Source: JAFGXT01 sp963677165
GTDB taxonomy: Bacteria; Verrucomicrobiota; Lentisphaeria; Victivallales; SZUA-371
Reading direction: 5' to 3'
Assembly (NCBI GenBank): GCA_963677165.2
Contig: CAXXSX010000002.1
Location: 248,001-312,000, forward strand
DNA: 64,000 bases
This document shows, piece by piece, positions 60,933-64,000 of the stretch. The translations under genes were made by a program, and so were the position numbers. How positions within the stretch are numbered: position 1 is the stretch's first letter; each line of letters starts with the position of its first letter. The notes beneath the pieces are model-generated. The model ran no database searches. It was not told the origin of the DNA and was given only the letters and a program-made list of their open reading frames with translations.

Positions 60933-60963
60933 TACTATTTTTCTCCTATATCTTATATTTGTT

Positions 60964-61108
60964 AAGACTCATGCGAAATTCAGTTTATCCGGTAGGGACG
61001 GTTCTTCACAACCGTCCGTTATTTTGTGCCTGAGCACAAAATCCAGGAAAACGGCGCGCTGCGGAGAGCACGCCCTACCCATTACGTCTCATTTCGCAAG
61101 ACTCTTTT
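60964..61108. repeat. Palindromic repeat R2, copy b
   Basis: AAGACTC...GCGAAAT ends, GGTAGGGACGGTTCTTCACA arm and the ATTTTGTGCCTGAGCACAAA central hairpin match 14419-14562. It lies 32 bp upstream of the cellobiose phosphorylase start. Confidence 0.88.
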
Positions 61109-61191
61109 AATTTGTTTCGCCATAAATTGCTTTGCGATTTAAATTTATGCTTCCGTAAGGAGCTTTAGCGACTGAAGTTTGAAGCATTACA

Positions 61192-61583
61192 AACGCTGTC
61201 CGTCGTACGGACGAATACCATTCACTTAAAGCTCAAATGCTATATTTTTACATGTAAACTTATCATTTTTTCTGAAAATCTACGATTCGTATTGCAGCAG
61301 CATTAGTAGCTTGCGCTGTCCCAGCGCAAAAAGCATGTATACCGCAAACGTATAAACTCGTCTTCCTTTAATACTCAAATGGTTGAATACATTTAGTCCA
61401 AGATATTCGTGACTTTATCGGTTATCCTCAAATCCACATAATGTCAGCAAAACTGCTTATTGCGCTGAGGACAGCGCAAGCTGAGAATCCGCCGAACAAA
61501 AGTTGTTTTCACTATTCAATGACTAAAAATTATCCAACAATATTAGCACGACCAATTTCTAAAGTGAACAGCATTAGTCGTAC
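61192..61583. repeat. MITE-like repeat R1-long, copy B (392 bp)
   Basis: Counterpart of 7453-7844. The terminal inverted repeats are clearest here: GTACGGACGAATACCATTCA at 61205 onward against the reverse complement of the end (GTACGACTAATGCTGTTCAC). R1 core at 61306-61481. It ends 4 bp downstream of the GntR-LacI stop codon. Confidence 0.9.
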
Positions 61584-61586
61584 GGA

Positions 61587-62678
61587 TTAGCCGCAGGACT
61601 TCCTTATCTTCAGTTCGCCGGTTCCTATTGTCTCGATTTTGTCGGAACCACCAGACGCCATCGCCATCGCATGGGAAATCATGCCATGTGCCATGAGCTT
61701 AAACGGAAACGCAATCGAACTCAACGGCGGATCAGCGCTCTCACATTCCGGCGAATTATTCGTTCCTATAACCGCGAAATCTTCCGGAATCCGTAGTCCG
61801 TTTTTATGTAAAGCGGTCATTAATCGTATCGCAAAATTATCATCATAACAGATCACCGCCATTTTACCGTCATTCTCGCGCCATTGCTCAACCGCAGCAT
61901 CTGCATCAGAAAAACTGTACGCCGCCAAACAGATAAAAGACTGAAGACCAAAACGCGACACCATACTGCTGTATGCCGCCAATTTACGCTGCAACGGCAT
62001 ATCATATTTTTTATCCGGACCAAAAAACGCGATCGCCGAATATCCCAGCCCTGTAAAGTGCTTAAATGCCAACGTTGTCATGGCATAATCAATTTCCCCG
62101 GAATACTCATTCCGGTAATAACAGTTTGCCTCAAGTCCCGGCAGGACTTCCGGGATCACCACCGGCAACGGACTGGCCTTGATAAACTCGCTTAGCTCGC
62201 CACCGGCATCTGTATCAAAACGCGGTATCACTACCGCTACACATCCCTGCCGTTTTAATTGAACCACCGCATCCAGTGCAGTTCGATCAAAACGCTTAAC
62301 AGGACGGATGTTAAGAAAAACCCCACGTCGGTCCGCCTCTTGAAACAACGCGTCAATAGCCGACATTGTAAACATGCCCGGATCCGGCTGGATCAGCATC
62401 GCCAGTCCTTTCATATATGGTTTTACTGGCTCTTCACCCGGTTTTCTTCTTACTGTCCGATCAAGCACAAATGACCCCAGACCAACCCGGCGCTCAAGCC
62501 AGGAATCTTTCACCAGCTTCGACAATGCTTTACGCACTGTATGAAAACTGCAACCAAAATCTTTCGCCAGATCAACTTCCGATGGAATCTTTTCTCCAGG
62601 ACGATACTGTCCCGAGTCAATTCGTTTCCGTATATCGTCGGAAATTTCCTCATAAACAAATTTACCAAGCTTTTTCAT
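61587..62678 (-). CDS. GntR-type DNA-binding, LacI-type sensing regulator
   Basis: About 363 residues from the ATG at 62678 (GAGGTGAT at 62694-62687 is the ribosome site; GTG/ATG codons just upstream are alternatives). GntR winged helix at about 5-70 (I-D-S-G-Q-Y-R-P-G-E-K-I-P-S-E-V-D-L-A) and a LacI-type sugar sensor after residue 85 (A-V-V-I-P-R-F-D; A-I-A-F-F-G-P-D; A-V-I-C-Y-D-D-N-F-A; P-E-D-F-A-V-I-G-T-N). Same architecture as the protein at 43935 but divergent. Its likely target is the cellobiose phosphorylase gene downstream. Confidence 0.9.
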   Translation of the reverse strand: MKKLGKFVYEEISDDIRKRIDSGQYRPGEKIPSEVDLAKDFGCSFHTVRKALSKLVKDSWLERRVGLGSFVLDRTVRRKPGEEPVKPYMKGLAMLIQPDPGMFTMSAIDALFQEADRRGVFLNIRPVKRFDRTALDAVVQLKRQGCVAVVIPRFDTDAGGELSEFIKASPLPVVIPEVLPGLEANCYYRNEYSGEIDYAMTTLAFKHFTGLGYSAIAFFGPDKKYDMPLQRKLAAYSSMVSRFGLQSFICLAAYSFSDADAAVEQWRENDGKMAVICYDDNFAIRLMTALHKNGLRIPEDFAVIGTNNSPECESADPPLSSIAFPFKLMAHGMISHAMAMASGGSDKIETIGTGELKIRKSCG

Positions 62679-62858
62679 CGTTTTCATCACCTCTATAATT
62701 CTATATTCTTTCTGTTATCAATACTATAATTACTATGTTTTTTATAAAAATAAGCTCAAAAAAAGGACACAAAAAACACATAGTACTATACATCACAAAC
62801 AAAAAAACACGAAAAAGAATACCCTGTCAATACTTTCAACGCCAGCATTGACAGGACA

Positions 62859-63428
62859 CTACCTCTTTACCGGTTTACATCTTATTCCTTTGAAATGGAG
62901 ATCAAGATTCTGTGGAGCATACAATGCGACAACTTTCACCCCACTGCCATCTCGAACAAGCTCAACCGTATCGTTTTCTTTGACATCGACTTCAACCTTG
63001 TCGGAATTTTTAAGCTGATCGATGGTCACTGTTTTCGTAGCGAAATATCTGGCGATAGAGTGAGAATCGGATCTCCCCAACGAACTTCTGCGGTCCGGAC
63101 CACTGAACCTGATAAAATTATACCGATTCCAGTAGAGCATAAACAGGAATATACCGGAAAGCATCAGCATCCCGAACAGGAAAAACTCAAAGTTATTCCA
63201 ACCCTTCATGTTAATCATCTGGAAATATGAAATTTTTATCCCAAGATACCATAAAATAAGAACAACGACCGACCGTATCAAATAAAGCCAGCAAACCCAC
63301 GAATAGAATTTGAATGACAAGTTGGAAAATCTCTGTTTCTCTATGATATCACTCCTCTCAATGATCAATCCCTCTCCTGTTACCGGATCGACTTTGGTCT
63401 TCATTTTTGTTTCATTATCACTTAGCAT
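62859..63428 (-). CDS. pgaD: PgaD-like poly-N-acetylglucosamine synthesis subunit
   Basis: About 189 residues from the ATG at 63428 (GAAGGAGGATATT upstream); the longer frame to 63569 would run inside pgaC. Two membrane helices (about 37-60 and 78-100) are followed by W-N-R-Y-N-F-I-R-F and R-R-S-S, the PgaD pattern (Y-N-x-x-R-F). The C-terminal part of about 75 residues is extra compared with E. coli PgaD (137 residues) and looks like a soluble beta domain (V-E-V-D-V-K-E-N-D-T-V-E-L). It partners PgaC in the inner membrane; the start is 11 bp after the pgaC stop. Confidence 0.82.
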   Translation of the reverse strand: MLSDNETKMKTKVDPVTGEGLIIERSDIIEKQRFSNLSFKFYSWVCWLYLIRSVVVLILWYLGIKISYFQMINMKGWNNFEFFLFGMLMLSGIFLFMLYWNRYNFIRFSGPDRRSSLGRSDSHSIARYFATKTVTIDQLKNSDKVEVDVKENDTVELVRDGSGVKVVALYAPQNLDLHFKGIRCKPVKR

Positions 63429-63439
63429 AATATCCTCCT

Positions 63440-64000
63440 TCAGAGCCCACGATCCGGACTTTCCCATATCGCAAGATCTGATCTTCTTTTTAATACTGCT
63501 TTCGGTAACGCAATAACAGTTACAAGACAATTCACCAGCCAATAGATAGCCGGATACCATATCAACCATGGAATAATTTTATACATGGTTTTATCATATC
63601 TGCTGTCGATATAAACTCCACAAATCATTTGCAGCAAGCAAACCGAAGCCAATAATATACCGTTCCACTCCGGCACGATACTACGAACCGCCAGATACGG
63701 CGGCAGGGATATCACCCATCCAAGCAGCCAGATAACCGCTGTCATTCCCAGGCAATAACACCAGATCACACTGATGGAGTTTTCAATATACAGTGGCCAG
63801 ATACGACGATCTCTCCAGTTAAAAAGACACTTAGAATACTTCAGTAATACTTCGTTTCCCCCCTGGGACCAGCGCAAACGTTGTCGCCAAATTCCTGACA
63901 ACGTTTCGGGGACCAGTATCCAGCATAGAGCTCTGGCCTCATAACGAATATCCCAATGATCAAGCTGAAGTTTCCAGCTTACATCAATATCTTCCGTAAC
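63440..64000 (-). CDS. pgaC: Poly-beta-1,6-N-acetylglucosamine synthase, C-terminal part
   Basis: The frame is open to the right edge, so only the last 186 residues are seen. They begin V-T-E-D-I-D-V-S-W-K-L-Q (catalytic T-E-D of the GT2 family), then R-A-L-C-W-I-L-V-P-E-T-L and the Q-x-x-R-W motif (Q-R-L-R-W-S-Q-G-G), then membrane helices and the PgaC-type ending (Y-I-D-S-R-Y; L-P-K-A-V-L-K-R; W-x-S-P-D-R-G-L). An inner-membrane enzyme that polymerises UDP-GlcNAc into biofilm polysaccharide. Followed by pgaD; pgaA/pgaB would be beyond the edge if present. Confidence 0.95.
   Translation of the reverse strand, partial: VTEDIDVSWKLQLDHWDIRYEARALCWILVPETLSGIWRQRLRWSQGGNEVLLKYSKCLFNWRDRRIWPLYIENSISVIWCYCLGMTAVIWLLGWVISLPPYLAVRSIVPEWNGILLASVCLLQMICGVYIDSRYDKTMYKIIPWLIWYPAIYWLVNCLVTVIALPKAVLKRRSDLAIWESPDRGL

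Noticed and set aside
63429..63569. Longer pgaD frame overlapping pgaC
   Set aside because: The ATG at 63428 has a strong AAGGAGG site and matches the family start; the upstream part is pgaC in another frame.
1..64000. tRNA, rRNA or riboswitch genes
   Set aside because: I looked for cloverleaf-type and conserved loop patterns and recognised none; a covariance-model scan would be needed to exclude small RNAs.

Overview
This 64 kb window is chromosomal DNA from a free-living or gut-type bacterium of the PVC group, most likely Lentisphaerota (Victivallales-like). The assignment is inferred. It rests on solitary pseudopilins with a KFTLIELLVV start and an H-X9-DG tail beside secreted glycan-active proteins, a Minf_1886-family protein, hybrid GntR/LacI regulators, a B12-dependent ribonucleotide reductase and many intergenic palindromic repeats. 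No tRNA, rRNA, CRISPR array, transposase or phage gene was recognised.

Layout. 1-2.8 kb: a Deg/HtrA protease cut by the left edge, yicC and a lipoprotein. 3.4-6.7 kb: two tandem secretin-like proteins with no other secretion genes nearby. 8.3-10.6 kb: a long-form 6-phosphofructokinase and a TrkA-C membrane protein. 10.7-15.2 kb: six tandem paralogues that join several membrane helices to the pseudopilin H-X9-DG module. 15.5-18 kb: a polytopic membrane protein and a helix-turn-helix/zinc-ribbon regulator, divergent around paired promoters and repeated operators. 18.4-22.1 kb: small proteins and an M16 peptidase. 22.1-26.1 kb: a PocR-AraC regulator, a sugar permease and L-fucose isomerase. 26.2-30.9 kb: an AT-rich stretch with unknown membrane proteins, a STAS-like small protein behind a structured leader and two related putative glycosyltransferases; UDP-galactopyranose mutase follows.

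32-52 kb is the carbohydrate region. It holds three modules, each with a regulator (IclR, LacI or GntR-LacI), one solitary pseudopilin and a large secreted glycan-active protein (two beta-helix proteins; a GH2-like protein with an SGNH hydrolase). Between them lie a secreted protein made of eight 16-residue repeats, a YhcH protein and an HDOD protein. 52.6-57 kb: a YyaL-type thioredoxin-fold protein and nrdJ with likely NrdR boxes. 58.5-62.7 kb: cellobiose phosphorylase and its probable GntR-LacI regulator. The right edge holds pgaD and the 3' part of pgaC (poly-N-acetylglucosamine synthesis).

The gaps carry several repeat families: a MITE-like element of about 390 bp (two copies), a core of two inverted hairpins (four copies), a 145-bp palindrome (three copies, one nested in the hairpin family) and CCACGAAG arrays. 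The most novel biology is the six-gene family, the regulator/pseudopilin/glycan-enzyme modules with Lys instead of Gly before the prepilin cleavage point, the 16-residue repeat protein, and the regulator/membrane-protein pair at 15.5-18 kb.
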